A stretch of 64,000 bases of DNA from Variovorax boronicumulans (GCF_029892485.1 NZ_JARXVG010000006.1:248001-312000); one strand, 5' to 3'; counted from the stretch's first letter, positions 29,433 to 38,909 are shown. Program-made: numbers and translations. The notes: generated from the letters alone by a model not told the origin.

Positions 29433-29978
29433 ATGAAGGTCGTCGGGTTCGCTGGCTATTCGGGCGCGGGCAAGACCACGCTGGTCGAAAAGCTGATTCC
29501 CGTGCTCAAGCGGTTCGGCAAGCGCGTCTCCGTGGTCAAGCATGCGCACCACAAGTTCGACATCGACCATCCCGGCAAGGACACCTGGCGCCACCGCGAG
29601 GCGGGCGCCTTCGAGGTGGTTGTCGCCTCCGACAAGCGACTGGCGCTGATGCGCGAGTTCGAAACCCCGGTCGAACTCGATGTGCACCAGCTGCTGGCCG
29701 AGCTGCATTCGGCCGCCGACTGGGTGCTGGTCGAGGGATTCCGGCACACCGATGTGCCCAAGATCGAGGTCTGGCGTCAGCCCGGGGCGAGCGAGCCGTC
29801 GAGGCCCGTGCTCTACACGGATGACCCGTTCGTCACCGCCATCGCCACGGACGCACCCGACAGCCTCCCGGCCCCCACCGAGCGGCCACTGTTCGACCTC
29901 AATGACGCCGAGGCCATCGCGCAGTGGCTCATCGCCCATGGCGAGCGCTTCGAGTACAACCCGGAACACCATGGCTGA
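29433..29978 (+). CDS. mobB: Molybdopterin-guanine dinucleotide biosynthesis protein MobB
   Basis: P-loop GTPase that assists guanine addition to molybdopterin. The motif GYSGAGKTTLVEKLIPVL is near the front; KHAHHKFDIDHPGKDTWRHR and ADWVLVEGFRHTDVPKIEVW are family signatures. The length is 181 residues. ATG 29433 is 18 bases downstream of thrC. Its end overlaps the moeA start by eight bases. It belongs to the molybdenum cofactor cluster that continues with moeA, moaD and moaE. Confidence 0.93.
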   Translation: MKVVGFAGYSGAGKTTLVEKLIPVLKRFGKRVSVVKHAHHKFDIDHPGKDTWRHREAGAFEVVVASDKRLALMREFETPVELDVHQLLAELHSAADWVLVEGFRHTDVPKIEVWRQPGASEPSRPVLYTDDPFVTAIATDAPDSLPAPTERPLFDLNDAEAIAQWLIAHGERFEYNPEHHG

Positions 29979-31257
29979 CACACCCGTTCCGTTCTCCGCG
30001 TCCAACGCGCGGCCCCCGCTGATGCCGCTGGACGAGGCCATCGCGCAATTGCTGGCCAAGGCGGTGCCGAAGCTTGCCGACGAAAGCGTCGTCACTTTCG
30101 AGGCCGATGGCCGGGTGCTCGCGCAGGACCTGGTCTCCGGCCTCACCGTGCCGCCGCGCGACAACAGTGCGATGGACGGCTACGCGGTGCGTGCGGCCGA
30201 TTGCGCCATGCCCGGCGCCGAGCTTCAGGTGACGCAGCGCATTCCCGCCGGCACAGTCGGCACGCCGCTCGCGGCCGGCACCGCGGCGCGCATCTTCACC
30301 GGCGCGCAGATTCCCGAGGGCGCCGACGCCGTCGTGATGCAGGAAGACACCACCGCCACGCCGCAGGAAGGCGGCCTGGGCTCGGTGCGTATCGCGATCG
30401 TTCCGGTGGCCGGTCAATGGGTTCGACGCGCGGGCGAGGATGTGGCCTCCGGCGACATCGTCTTGAAGAAGGGCGAACGCCTCACGCCCGCGGCGCTCGG
30501 CCTTGCGGCCAGCGTCGGCTTCCATAAGCTGCAGGTTGCCCGCAAGCCGCGCGTGGCCATGCTCTCCACCGGCGACGAGCTGGTGATGCCCGGCGAGGTC
30601 GCGCCCGACGCGATGAAGCCCGGCGCGATCTACAACTCCAACCGTTTCTTCATGCGCGCCTTGCTGCACAGGCTGGGCTGCGAGGTGAACGACCTGGGCA
30701 TCGTGCCCGACAACCGCGAGACCACCATCGCGGCATTGCGCGACGCGGCCGAGACCAGCGACGTGATCATCACGACCGGTGGAGTCTCCGTCGGCGAGGA
30801 AGACCACATTCGCGCCGCGCTGCAGACGCTCGGCGAACTGCAGCTGTGGTCGCTGTCGATGAAGCCCGGCAAGCCTTTCGCTTATGGCTCCATTGCGCGC
30901 AGCAACGGGCAGGGCGTGTGCCATGTCACGGGGTTGCCCGGCAATCCGGTGTCGAGCTTCCTGACCTTCCTGATGCTCGTGCGCCCCTTCCTGTTGACGC
31001 TGCAGGGCGCCGATCGCGTGACGCCCGAGGCCGTGCAGATGCGCGCTGATTTCGACTGGCCGCGCGCAGACAAGCGCCGCGAGTTCCTCCGCGCACGGCG
31101 CAACGCGGCGGGCGGGCTCGACCTGTTCGCCAACCAGAGTTCGGGCGTGCTGACCTCGATGGTCTGGGGCGACGGCGTGGTCGACAACCCCTCGGGCCGG
31201 ACGATCAAGTCCGGCGACACCGTGAACTTCATTCCCTTCGCCTCGCTGCTTGCCTGA
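29971..31257 (+). CDS. moeA: Molybdopterin molybdenumtransferase MoeA
   Basis: Inserts molybdate into adenylylated molybdopterin. The four-domain layout is visible: PPRDNSAMDGYAVRAAD near residue 65, the beta-rich domain with IFTGAQIPEGADAVVMQED, the MogA-like domain with VAMLSTGDELVMPGE, IYNSNRFFMRAL and ITTGGVSVGEEDH, then GLPGNPVSSFLTFLM and a beta-barrel end. It is 428 residues from ATG 29971, overlapping mobB by eight bases. moaD begins seven bases after its stop. The active-site GGVSVGE and PGNP segments are intact. Confidence 0.95.
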   Translation: MADTPVPFSASNARPPLMPLDEAIAQLLAKAVPKLADESVVTFEADGRVLAQDLVSGLTVPPRDNSAMDGYAVRAADCAMPGAELQVTQRIPAGTVGTPLAAGTAARIFTGAQIPEGADAVVMQEDTTATPQEGGLGSVRIAIVPVAGQWVRRAGEDVASGDIVLKKGERLTPAALGLAASVGFHKLQVARKPRVAMLSTGDELVMPGEVAPDAMKPGAIYNSNRFFMRALLHRLGCEVNDLGIVPDNRETTIAALRDAAETSDVIITTGGVSVGEEDHIRAALQTLGELQLWSLSMKPGKPFAYGSIARSNGQGVCHVTGLPGNPVSSFLTFLMLVRPFLLTLQGADRVTPEAVQMRADFDWPRADKRREFLRARRNAAGGLDLFANQSSGVLTSMVWGDGVVDNPSGRTIKSGDTVNFIPFASLLA

Positions 31258-31264
31258 TACGCCC

Positions 31265-31516
31265 ATGAAGGTCCAGATCCGTTATTTCGCCTCGGTGCGC
31301 GAGGCGCTCTCCACGAGCGGTGAAACCGTCGACACCCGCGCCGAAACGCTCGCTGCGCTGCGCGACGAACTCATCGCACGCGGCGGTGCACACGCCACCG
31401 CCCTCGCGCGCGGCAAGGCGGTGCGCATGGCGCTCGATCAGGTCATGAGCGACGAAGCCGCGGCCCTGCACGAAGGCTGCGAAGTCGCGTTCTTCCCGCC
31501 GGTTACGGGCGGCTGA
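31265..31516 (+). CDS. moaD: Molybdopterin synthase small subunit MoaD
   Basis: Ubiquitin-like sulfur carrier that supplies sulfur to the molybdopterin precursor. The 83-residue protein opens KVQIRYFASVREALSTSGET and ends VAFFPPVTGG, with the required C-terminal Gly-Gly that is thiocarboxylated. It begins seven bases after moeA. Its last 14 bases overlap the 3' end of the opposing dapA-like gene, so MoaE, its partner, is not directly adjacent as is usual. Confidence 0.94.
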   Translation: MKVQIRYFASVREALSTSGETVDTRAETLAALRDELIARGGAHATALARGKAVRMALDQVMSDEAAALHEGCEVAFFPPVTGG

Positions 31517-32399
31517 GGCGCGCGTCCAGCGCCACCAGGCGCTCGCGCAGGTCGTCGGAGGCGCGGGTCATCGGCGAGCGCAACTCGTCGCGCATCGTGC
31601 CGCCGTGGGCCAGCAGCGCCTTCAATGGGCCGGGGTTAGCTTCGGCGAACAGCATCTCGATCAGCGGCTGCAGCGGTTGCCATTCGGCGCGGGCCTCGGC
31701 GACGCGGTTGTCGGCCAGGAGGCGCAGTACCTGCACGAAGCGCTTCGTCTGTACATGCCCGCTCGCTGCGATAGCGCCCACGCCGCCTTCGGCCACCGTC
31801 GAGAAAATCTGGTGGTCTTCGCCCGACAGCACCTGCAGCCGGCCATCGGCGATCAGGGTGCGCGTCTTGGCCATGTCGCCGCCGCAGTCCTTGATGCCCT
31901 GGATGCGCGGGTGTGCCGCCAGCGCCAGCAGCGTTTCGCGGGTGAGGGTGGCGCCGGTGCGGTAGGGGATGTCGTAGATCAGCACCGGTACCGCGCTCGC
32001 ATCGGCAATCGCACGGAACCATTCGAGCAACCCCGCCTGCGAAGGGCGGATGTAGTGCGGCGCGGGGACCAGAAGACCCGCCAGCGGCCGTTCCGAAAGC
32101 TTGCGCACCCAGGCCGTCGTCTTGCCCAAGTGGTAGCCCGAGAGGCCCATGACCACCGGCAGGCCGCCGGCGGCTGCCAGCACGGTATCGAGCGAAGCCA
32201 GTTGTTCCGTCTCGTCGAGCGCGGCGGCCTCGCCGGTCGAGCCGCAGACCACGAAGCCGGCCACGCCCTCGGCGGCAAGGCGGCGGGTCAGTGCGGCGAG
32301 CGCGTCATGGTCGACCGCGCCGTCCCGGAACGGCGTGACGAGCGGAATCCAGAGGCCCGAGAAATCGGGGGCAGGGGAGGCGGATGGTTGTTGTGGCAC
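31503..32399 (-). CDS. Dihydrodipicolinate synthase-family aldolase (DapA-like)
   Basis: TIM-barrel aldolase of the DHDPS/N-acetylneuraminate lyase family, 298 residues. It keeps GSTGEAAALDETEQ (the substrate-binding GxxGE), the Tyr in LIYDIPYRTGATLT and the Schiff-base Lys in IQGIKDCGGD. These point to a pyruvate-dependent aldolase, either 4-hydroxy-tetrahydrodipicolinate synthase or another family member; the substrate cannot be read. It runs against the moa genes, between moaD and moaE, overlapping moaD's end. The 253 bases upstream (32400-32652) hold no gene and must carry promoters in both directions. Confidence 0.88.
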   Translation of the reverse strand: MPQQPSASPAPDFSGLWIPLVTPFRDGAVDHDALAALTRRLAAEGVAGFVVCGSTGEAAALDETEQLASLDTVLAAAGGLPVVMGLSGYHLGKTTAWVRKLSERPLAGLLVPAPHYIRPSQAGLLEWFRAIADASAVPVLIYDIPYRTGATLTRETLLALAAHPRIQGIKDCGGDMAKTRTLIADGRLQVLSGEDHQIFSTVAEGGVGAIAASGHVQTKRFVQVLRLLADNRVAEARAEWQPLQPLIEMLFAEANPGPLKALLAHGGTMRDELRSPMTRASDDLRERLVALDARLSRP

Positions 32400-32652
32400 G
32401 CAGGTTTCCTTTCAGGAATCAACCGATGGAAAGAACCACCGTCCGATGCGCGCACAACCATGCTGGGGTCAAAGCCTCTTGGCAGGCTCCGTCGCTCATC
32501 CGACGACGGAACCGCAGCTCCGGTCAGACGAGCTTTGGTTTTTTGGCTTTGCTGCCTTGTCGCGCGCAACGGCTCCCCGGGTGCGAAAGCACCGTGGCGA
32601 ACGTGGCGAGGCAAGGCATGGGCGCAGTCTATCGCGATGCCACAATCCGGAC

Positions 32653-33129
32653 ATGAGCGTTGCGCGTGTTTCGATCCAGACAGCCGATTTCGACTTGAGC
32701 CAGGAGCTCGCCACGTTGCGTGCGGGCGACAAGCGCGTGGGCGCGGTCTGCAGCTTCATCGGCACCGTGCGGGATCGCAACGACGGCAGCACCGTCGCCT
32801 CCATGGAACTGGAGCACTACCCCGGCATGACCGAGAAAGCCATCGAGGCCATGATCGACGAGGCGCACAAGCGCTTCGACATCCTCGGCGCCCGCGTGAT
32901 CCACCGCGTGGGCCTCCTGCAGCCGCTCGACCAGATCATGATGGTGGCGGTCGTCTCGGCCCACCGCGGCCAGAGCTTCGAGGCCTGCGAGTTCCTGATG
33001 GACTACCTGAAGACCCAAGCCCCGTTCTGGAAAAAAGAACAGACGCCCGAAGGCGCCCGTTGGGTCGATGCGCGCGTCAGCGACGACGCCGCGTTGGCGC
33101 GCTGGGGCATCTCTGCCCCGAACGCTTAA
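32653..33129 (+). CDS. moaE: Molybdopterin synthase catalytic subunit MoaE
   Basis: Large subunit that transfers sulfur from MoaD to precursor Z. The 158 residues include VGAVCSFIGTVRDRNDGSTV, LELEHYPGMTEKAIE, IHRVGLLQPLDQIMMVAVVS and FLMDYLKTQAPFWKKEQTPE, with the conserved lysines of the active site in the KTQAPFWKKE segment. ATG 32653. Separated from moaD by the opposing dapA-like gene. Its stop overlaps the converging Bug gene by four bases. Confidence 0.95.
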   Translation: MSVARVSIQTADFDLSQELATLRAGDKRVGAVCSFIGTVRDRNDGSTVASMELEHYPGMTEKAIEAMIDEAHKRFDILGARVIHRVGLLQPLDQIMMVAVVSAHRGQSFEACEFLMDYLKTQAPFWKKEQTPEGARWVDARVSDDAALARWGISAPNA

Positions 33130-34121
33130 AGCGGCTTGAAGCCGCTGGCCTGGATGATCCGTTCCCAGGTCTGCGTGTAAGTGCGCACGCGGCCTGCGAA
33201 CTGCCCCTGCGGCTCATAGCCGACCGTGAGGCCCATCGTCGTCAGCTTCTGCTTCACATCCGGCATCGCCAGCACTTTCTGAAGCGCATCGCCGTACTTG
33301 TCGATGATCGGCTGCGGCGTGCCCACGGGCGCGAAGATGCCGTAGTAGGGCAGGTCTTCCAGGTTCGAGAAGCCCAGCTCGGTGAAGGTCGGCACGTTCG
33401 GCAGCACCGCCTGGCGCTTGGCGCCGATGGAGGCCACGATGCGCACCTTGCCCGCCTTGTGGTTCTCGATGAAGTCCGGCACCGAGGCGATGCCCGCGGT
33501 GATCTGGTTGCCCAGCATGTCGGCCACCATGGGCGCGCTGCCGCGGTAGGGCGCGGGCTGCACGTCGATCTTGTACTTGTCCGAGATCATCTTCACGAGG
33601 AATTCGGGGATCGAAGCCGGCGCCGGGATGCCGATGGTCTCCTTGCCATCGCGCTGCGTGCGGACCCACTTCACGTACTCGTCGATGCTCTTGGCCGGCG
33701 TGCCGCCCGAGACAGCCAGCACGTTGGCGAAGGTGGCGAAACCGGCCACGGGCACGAAATCGGTGGCGGGGTTGAAGCCGGGGTTCTTGACCACCTGCGG
33801 CAGGATCGAGATGGTGTGGTCGTGCGAGAGGAACAGCGTGTGTCCGTCGGCAGGCGACGACTTCAGCACCGTTGCGGCAATCTGCCCGCCCGCGCCGCCG
33901 CGGTTCTCCACCACCACCGGCACGCCCAGCACGTCCTTGAGCTTTTCGCCCAGCGTGCGTGCAATGGCATCGGTACCCGCGCCGGCCGGAAAGCCCACGA
34001 GCAGGCGAATGGGGGTGGCGCCTTGCGCCTGCGCAAGGCCGGACAGGCCCAGGGCGGCTAGAAAGAGGCCGGCGCTGATCGCCCGGCGGACCGGCTGAAC
34101 GCGCTGCGTTGAAAAAACCAT
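33126..34121 (-). CDS. Bug-family periplasmic substrate-binding protein
   Basis: Secreted binding protein of the tripartite tricarboxylate transporter (TctC/Bug) family, 331 residues. The signal peptide of about 32 residues ends in GLAQAQ, followed by IRLLVGFPAGAGTDAIARTL, the family start. Other signs are VVENRGGAGGQIAA, VLPNVPTFTELGFSNLED and YYGIFAPVGTP. No TctAB membrane genes are adjacent, as with most orphan Bug proteins in Burkholderiales; the ligand is unknown, commonly a carboxylate or amide. ATG 34121 follows GGAG. It converges with moaE and faces away from clpB. Confidence 0.9.
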   Translation of the reverse strand: MVFSTQRVQPVRRAISAGLFLAALGLSGLAQAQGATPIRLLVGFPAGAGTDAIARTLGEKLKDVLGVPVVVENRGGAGGQIAATVLKSSPADGHTLFLSHDHTISILPQVVKNPGFNPATDFVPVAGFATFANVLAVSGGTPAKSIDEYVKWVRTQRDGKETIGIPAPASIPEFLVKMISDKYKIDVQPAPYRGSAPMVADMLGNQITAGIASVPDFIENHKAGKVRIVASIGAKRQAVLPNVPTFTELGFSNLEDLPYYGIFAPVGTPQPIIDKYGDALQKVLAMPDVKQKLTTMGLTVGYEPQGQFAGRVRTYTQTWERIIQASGFKPL

Positions 34122-34215
34122 GATCGACTCCATTCGAGAGAGAGAAATGCCTACGGCAATAAGGTACGAGGCACCGTGCAATACCCGTGCCCACGGCGCG
34201 AGTCCGGTTTGCAAC

Positions 34216-34243
34216 CTTGAATCGTGCCCGAACGGCCCTATTT
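34216..34243 (+). promoter_or_regulatory. Sigma-32 heat-shock promoter of clpB
   Basis: CTTGAA and CCCTATTT are separated by 14 bases, close to the sigma-32 consensus CTTGAA-N13-15-CCCCATNT. The start codon lies about 20 bases further on, so the leader is short. Confidence 0.75.
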
Positions 34244-34262
34244 TGGAAGCAGGAATACCACC

Positions 34263-36884
34263 ATGCGACAAGACAAACTCACCACCAAATTTCAGGAAGC
34301 GCTGAGCGACGCGCAGACGCTGGCGCTCGGCAACGACAACGCCTACATCGAACCGGCCCACCTGCTGGTCGCGATGCTGCGCCAGGACGACGGCCCCCGC
34401 GCCCTGCTGGAGCGTGCCGGGGTCAATGTGCCGGGTCTCTTGCAGGCGGCCGAGGCTGCCATCAAGAAGCTGCCGCAGGTGCAGGGCCACGACATCGTGC
34501 AGGTCGGCCCCGACCTGGGCAAGCTGCTGCAGGCCACCGAGAAGGAAGCCATCAAGCGCAATGACCAATTCGTTGCCGGCGAACTTTTCCTCCTGGCCGT
34601 GGCCGACAGCAAGTCCGACATCGGCAGGATCGCGAAGGAGAACGGCCTGAGCCGCAAGTCGCTCGAATCGGCCATCGACGCCGTGCGCGGCGGGCAGGGC
34701 GTGAACAGCGCCGATGCCGAAGGCCAGCGCGAAGCGCTCAAGAAACACACCATGGACCTGACCGAGCGCGCGCGTCTCGGCAAGCTCGATCCGGTCATCG
34801 GCCGCGACGAGGAAATCCGCCGTGCCATCCAGGTGCTGCAACGCCGTACCAAGAACAACCCCGTGCTCATCGGCGAACCCGGCGTGGGCAAGACCGCCAT
34901 CGTCGAAGGCCTCGCGCAGCGCATCGTCGCGGGCGAGGTGCCCGATTCGCTCAAGGGCAAGCGCGTGTTGTCGCTCGACATGGCTTCGCTGCTGGCCGGC
35001 GCCAAATTTCGCGGCGAGTTCGAGGAGCGCCTGAAGACCGTGCTCAACGAACTCGCGAAGGACGAAGGCCAGACCATCGTCTTCATCGACGAGCTGCACA
35101 CCATGGTCGGCGCCGGCAAGGCCGAGGGCGCGATGGACGCGGGCAACATGCTCAAGCCCGCACTCGCGCGCGGCGAACTGCATTGCGTGGGCGCCACCAC
35201 GCTGGACGAATACCGCAAGTACATCGAGAAAGATGCTGCCCTGGAGCGCCGCTTCCAGAAGATCATCGTGGGCGAGCCGAGCGTGGAGGCCACCATCGCC
35301 ATCCTGCGCGGCTTGCAGGAGAAGTACGAAGTGCACCACGGCGTGCAGATCACCGACCCGGCCATCGTGGCCGCGGCAGAACTGAGTGACCGCTACATCA
35401 CCGACCGTTTCCTGCCCGACAAGGCCATCGACCTGATCGACGAGGCCGCGGCCAAGATCAAGATCGAGATGGACTCCAAGCCCGAGGTCATGGACCGCCT
35501 GGACCGCCGCCTGATCCAGCTGCAGATCGAGCGCGAGGCCGTGCGCCGCGAAAAGGACGAGTCCTCGCAGAAGCGCTTCGCCCTCATCGAGGACGAGATC
35601 GCGAAGCTGCAGAAGGAAATCGCCGACTACGACGAGATTTGGCAGGCCGAGAAGGCCCAGGCCCAGGGCAGCGCGCACATCCGCGAGGAAATCGAGAAGC
35701 TCAAGACCGAGATCAAGGAATGGGAGCGCAAGGGCGACTTCAACAAGCTTGCCGAGCTTCAATACGGCCAGCTGCCCGCGCTCGAAAAGCGCCTGAAGGA
35801 AGCCGAGGCCAATGAGGCGAACAAGGGCAAGTCCAGCGCGCCCACGTTGCTGCGCACGCAGGTCGGCGCCGAAGAAATCGCCGAGGTCGTGGCGCGCGCC
35901 ACCGGCATTCCGGTCGCCAAGCTGATGCAGGGCGAGCGCGACAAGCTGCTCGTGATGGAAGACAAGCTGCACGAGCGCGTGGTCGGCCAGGACGAAGCCA
36001 TCGGTGCGGTCGCCAACGCGATCCGCCGCTCGCGCTCGGGCCTGTCGGACCCGAACCGCCCCACGGGCTCGTTCCTGTTCCTCGGCCCCACGGGTGTGGG
36101 CAAGACCGAGCTGTGCAAGGCGCTCGCGGGCTTCATGTTCGACAGCGAAGACCACCTGATCCGCATCGACATGAGCGAGTTCATGGAGAAGCATTCGGTC
36201 GCCCGCCTCATCGGCGCGCCGCCGGGCTACGTGGGCTATGAAGAGGGCGGCTACCTCACCGAGGCCGTGCGCCGCAAGCCTTACAGCGTGGTGCTGCTCG
36301 ACGAGGTCGAGAAGGCGCACCCCGACGTGTTCAACGTGCTGCTGCAGGTGCTCGACGATGGACGCCTGACCGACGGCCAGGGCCGCACCGTGGACTTCAA
36401 GAACACCGTGATCGTGATGACGAGCAACATCGGCTCGCCCATCATCCAGGCCATGGTGGGCAAGCCTTCGGAAGAGATCAAGGAAGCGGTGTGGGACGAG
36501 CTGAAGAACTACTTCCGCCCCGAGTTCCTGAACCGCATCGACGAGACGGTGGTGTTCCATGCGCTCGACGCGAAGAACATCGAATCGATCGCCGCGATCC
36601 AGCTGAAGGTGCTCAAGGCGCGTCTGGCGAAGATGGACCTGGGCCTGGAGGTCTCGCCCGCGGCGCTCGCCGAGATCGCCAAGGTCGGCTTCGACCCGGT
36701 GTTCGGTGCGCGGCCGCTCAAGCGTGCGATCCAGCAGCGCATCGAGAACCCGCTCTCGCGGCTGCTGCTGGACGGCAGCTTCGGGCCGAAGGACACGATC
36801 GATGTCAACACCGACCCGATCCGGTCGCCAGGCCAGTTCTCGTTCACCAAGGGCGGGGAACCAACGGCGGCGGCTTCGGCCTAA
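34263..36884 (+). CDS. clpB: Protein disaggregase ClpB
   Basis: Hexameric AAA+ chaperone that pulls aggregated proteins apart with DnaK. The N domain opens [20 protein letters not shown]. The first ATPase has Walker [17 protein letters not shown] and Walker B VFIDELHT. The coiled-coil middle domain spans about residues 400-525 ([20 protein letters not shown]). The second ATPase has [19 protein letters not shown] and [14 protein letters not shown]. It is 873 residues from ATG 34263. A sigma-32-like promoter precedes it. The reverse strand holds very long spurious open frames caused by high GC. Confidence 0.97.
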   Translation: MRQDKLTTKFQEALSDAQTLALGNDNAYIEPAHLLVAMLRQDDGPRALLERAGVNVPGLLQAAEAAIKKLPQVQGHDIVQVGPDLGKLLQATEKEAIKRNDQFVAGELFLLAVADSKSDIGRIAKENGLSRKSLESAIDAVRGGQGVNSADAEGQREALKKHTMDLTERARLGKLDPVIGRDEEIRRAIQVLQRRTKNNPVLIGEPGVGKTAIVEGLAQRIVAGEVPDSLKGKRVLSLDMASLLAGAKFRGEFEERLKTVLNELAKDEGQTIVFIDELHTMVGAGKAEGAMDAGNMLKPALARGELHCVGATTLDEYRKYIEKDAALERRFQKIIVGEPSVEATIAILRGLQEKYEVHHGVQITDPAIVAAAELSDRYITDRFLPDKAIDLIDEAAAKIKIEMDSKPEVMDRLDRRLIQLQIEREAVRREKDESSQKRFALIEDEIAKLQKEIADYDEIWQAEKAQAQGSAHIREEIEKLKTEIKEWERKGDFNKLAELQYGQLPALEKRLKEAEANEANKGKSSAPTLLRTQVGAEEIAEVVARATGIPVAKLMQGERDKLLVMEDKLHERVVGQDEAIGAVANAIRRSRSGLSDPNRPTGSFLFLGPTGVGKTELCKALAGFMFDSEDHLIRIDMSEFMEKHSVARLIGAPPGYVGYEEGGYLTEAVRRKPYSVVLLDEVEKAHPDVFNVLLQVLDDGRLTDGQGRTVDFKNTVIVMTSNIGSPIIQAMVGKPSEEIKEAVWDELKNYFRPEFLNRIDETVVFHALDAKNIESIAAIQLKVLKARLAKMDLGLEVSPAALAEIAKVGFDPVFGARPLKRAIQQRIENPLSRLLLDGSFGPKDTIDVNTDPIRSPGQFSFTKGGEPTAAASA

Positions 36885-36890
36885 AGTCGG

Positions 36891-37235
36891 ATGATGAACT
36901 TCATTCTTCGCGTCATTCTTCTGCTCCTGGGGCTGGTCTTCGCGGCCAGCCTGGCCGTCGCGGTCATGCTGCTGGCGGCCGTGTGGGGCGTGCGCTACGC
37001 CTGGGCGCGCCTCACGGGCAAGCCGGTGACGCCCTGGATGGCGTCGATGGGCGGACGCTTCAATCCGCGCTCGGGCTTCGACCGGTTTCGCAATGCGGCA
37101 AAACCCGCCGAACCGACCGCTGCGGATGTGGCCAATGCGCGGGCGCGTGGTGAATCGGTGGCGCGCCCGGAGCGCATCCGCGGCAGCGTGAGCGATGTGA
37201 CCGACGTCGCGCCGAAGTCGGTCTCGCGCGGCTGA
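36891..37235 (+). CDS. Small membrane-anchored protein of unknown function
   Basis: Not recognised. The 114-residue product has one long hydrophobic helix at about residues 4-36 (FILRVILLLLGLVFAASLAV, then MLLAAVWGVRY), followed by a basic, flexible C-terminal half (GGRFNPRSGFDRFRNAAKPA) expected in the cytoplasm or periplasm. It begins six bases after clpB (two adjacent ATG codons) and may be co-transcribed. Codon use matches its neighbours. It may be a Comamonadaceae-specific gene. Confidence 0.6.
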   Translation: MMNFILRVILLLLGLVFAASLAVAVMLLAAVWGVRYAWARLTGKPVTPWMASMGGRFNPRSGFDRFRNAAKPAEPTAADVANARARGESVARPERIRGSVSDVTDVAPKSVSRG

Positions 37236-37278
37236 GCCTCCGCCATCGCCGAACGCGTTTGAAGGCACACTCGCCTTC

Positions 37279-37686
37279 ATGCTCCGCCCACCCCTCCTGA
37301 TCGATCCCGACGAAGTCGAGATCAGCGCCATCCGGGCGCAGGGCGCGGGCGGGCAGAACGTCAACAAGGTGTCCAGCGCGGTGCACCTGCGCTACGACAT
37401 CCCCGCTAGCTCGTTGCCCGCCGACGTGAAGGAGCGGCTGCTCGCGCTGCGCGACAGCCGCATCACGCAGGAGGGCGTCTTCGTGCTCAAGGCGCAGCAG
37501 CACCGCACGCAGGAGATGAACCGCGCCGATGCGCTCGCGCGCCTGCAGGCGGTGATCGATACCGTCGCCACGCCGCCGCGCGTGCGGCGTGCCACCAAGC
37601 CCACCTACGGTTCGAAGCAGCGCCGGCTCGAAGGCAAGAGCCAGCGTTCGCAGATCAAGAACCTGCGCGGACCTGTGCGGGACTGA
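37279..37686 (+). CDS. arfB: Ribosome rescue hydrolase ArfB (YaeJ)
   Basis: Peptidyl-tRNA hydrolase that frees ribosomes stalled without a stop codon. The catalytic GGQ is at residues 24-26 (IRAQGAGGQNVNKVSSAVHL), and the basic C-terminal tail (SKQRRLEGKSQRSQIKN) that enters the mRNA channel is present. The length is 135 residues. ATG 37279. The last 32 bases overlap the 3' end of the converging membrane protein gene. Confidence 0.95.
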   Translation: MLRPPLLIDPDEVEISAIRAQGAGGQNVNKVSSAVHLRYDIPASSLPADVKERLLALRDSRITQEGVFVLKAQQHRTQEMNRADALARLQAVIDTVATPPRVRRATKPTYGSKQRRLEGKSQRSQIKNLRGPVRD

Positions 37687-38182
37687 CCGGCTTGTCGCCG
37701 CGCATCCGCTTGATCTGCAGCGTCACGCCGACCAGGTACAGCGCGCCGAGCACCGCGGTGATCGCCTTGAGTTCGGGCGCCTCGGCGCTCGGCAGCAGCG
37801 GCGCTCCCAGCGGCAGGCGGGTCAGGGTTTCGGTGAAGGCCGGGATCCAGTGGAAGAGAAAGCTGGCCGAATAGGCGATGGCCTCGATGTAGCGCGAGTT
37901 CTTGCCGAGGCTGCCCCGGCCGGCCAGTGCACCCACCGCGAGCGCGACCAGCGTGATGATGCCCAGCGCGTGCGGCTTGCCGAAGCCGCCGTGCTGGAAG
38001 ATGCCGAAGCCGGTCAGGCAGGTGAGCACCGTGGTCCAGACGAAGACCTGGCCCCAGCCGGTGCGCAGGGTGATTTCCTTGTAGCGCAGCAGGGCGACGA
38101 GCCCCGCGACGACGGCGATCAGGCTGATCGCGGTGTGAACCAAGCCGAGGGACGTGAGCCCCAGCCATCCTGTCGCTGCCAT
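37655..38182 (-). CDS. Uncharacterised integral membrane protein
   Basis: About 175 residues with four to five likely membrane helices: TSLGLVHTAISLIAVVAGLV, VFVWTTVLTCLTGFGIFQHG, LGIITLVALAVGALAG, IAYSASFLFHWIPAFTETL and LKAITAVLGALYLVGVTLQI. The layout with His-containing loops resembles small DUF2306-like or cytochrome-associated membrane proteins, but I cannot name it. ATG 38182 follows GAGGAG. Its 3' end overlaps arfB by 32 bases. Confidence 0.7.
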   Translation of the reverse strand: MAATGWLGLTSLGLVHTAISLIAVVAGLVALLRYKEITLRTGWGQVFVWTTVLTCLTGFGIFQHGGFGKPHALGIITLVALAVGALAGRGSLGKNSRYIEAIAYSASFLFHWIPAFTETLTRLPLGAPLLPSAEAPELKAITAVLGALYLVGVTLQIKRMRGDKPVSPAQVRAGS

Positions 38183-38310
38183 GCGGATCTCCTCGTTGTC
38201 GTGGTGCGGCATTCTGGCGCGACGTCATCCATTTGTGTGAATTGCGACGAATTGAGTGTCAAAGGCCCTGCTTTACGGGAATGAAACATCTCACAAGCAA
38301 AATCGCGCTC

Positions 38311-38889
38311 ATGAGAAGGTTCTTTTCGCGTGCCCTGCTGTCGGCATTTCTCCTGGCGCCGGCTGCCGCGCTGCTGGCCGGCTGCAGCCCGCAGGCCGCC
38401 GCAACGAGCGCGAGCGCAGCCGCCGCCCCGGAGCTCAACTGGGATGAGCTCATCCCCAAGAGCTGGGACCCGACCAGGCGCTACCGCAACATCAGCCTCG
38501 AGGCGCTGCGCGACAACGACCCGCGCGCGATCCAGATGCTCGACGAGATGCGCGCGGTCTGGGACAACGCGCCGGTCAACGTGGCGCTCGACGGCACCGC
38601 GGCCAAGCTCTCGGGCTTTGTCGTGCCGCTGGACAGCACGCAGGACGGCATCCGCGAATTCCTTCTCGTGCCGTACTTCGGCGCCTGCATCCACACCCCG
38701 CCGCCACCGGCCAACCAGATCGTGCATGTCATCGCGGCCCAGGCCTTCAAGGGCTTGCACGCGATGGACACGGTCAAGGTCAGCGGCGTGCTGAAGGCGG
38801 CCCGCTATGCGTCGGCGGACATGGGCGTGAGTGGGTACGAGATCAAGTCTGCGGCGGTGGAGCGCTTCGTCGCGGCACGGCCGAATTGA
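38311..38889 (+). CDS. DUF3299 lipoprotein
   Basis: Secreted lipoprotein of the DUF3299 family. The N-terminal signal ends in the lipobox LLAGC (cysteine at about residue 25 from ATG 38311). The mature part has PKSWDPTRRYRN, GFVVPLDSTQDGIREFLLVP and YFGACIHTPPPPANQIVHVI, the family hallmark. ATG 38281 would add ten residues and a long N-region. Function is unknown; relatives sit near MacB-type exporters or other envelope systems, but none is here. About 190 residues. Confidence 0.8.
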   Translation: MRRFFSRALLSAFLLAPAAALLAGCSPQAAATSASAAAAPELNWDELIPKSWDPTRRYRNISLEALRDNDPRAIQMLDEMRAVWDNAPVNVALDGTAAKLSGFVVPLDSTQDGIREFLLVPYFGACIHTPPPPANQIVHVIAAQAFKGLHAMDTVKVSGVLKAARYASADMGVSGYEIKSAAVERFVAARPN

Positions 38890-38909
38890 GAAGGTGTGAG
38901 CGCTGTCGC

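Noticed and set aside
32400..32652. Possible degenerate gene between the dapA-like gene and moaE
   Set aside because: Short frames here have no ribosome site or family resemblance; the stretch is best left as intergenic promoter sequence.
33126..37367. Open frame of about 1413 codons on the minus strand across clpB and beyond
   Set aside because: It is the reverse-strand shadow of clpB plus the real Bug gene at its 3' end. Composition is low-complexity Arg/Ala/Leu/His typical of GC-rich antisense frames, and clpB is unmistakable.
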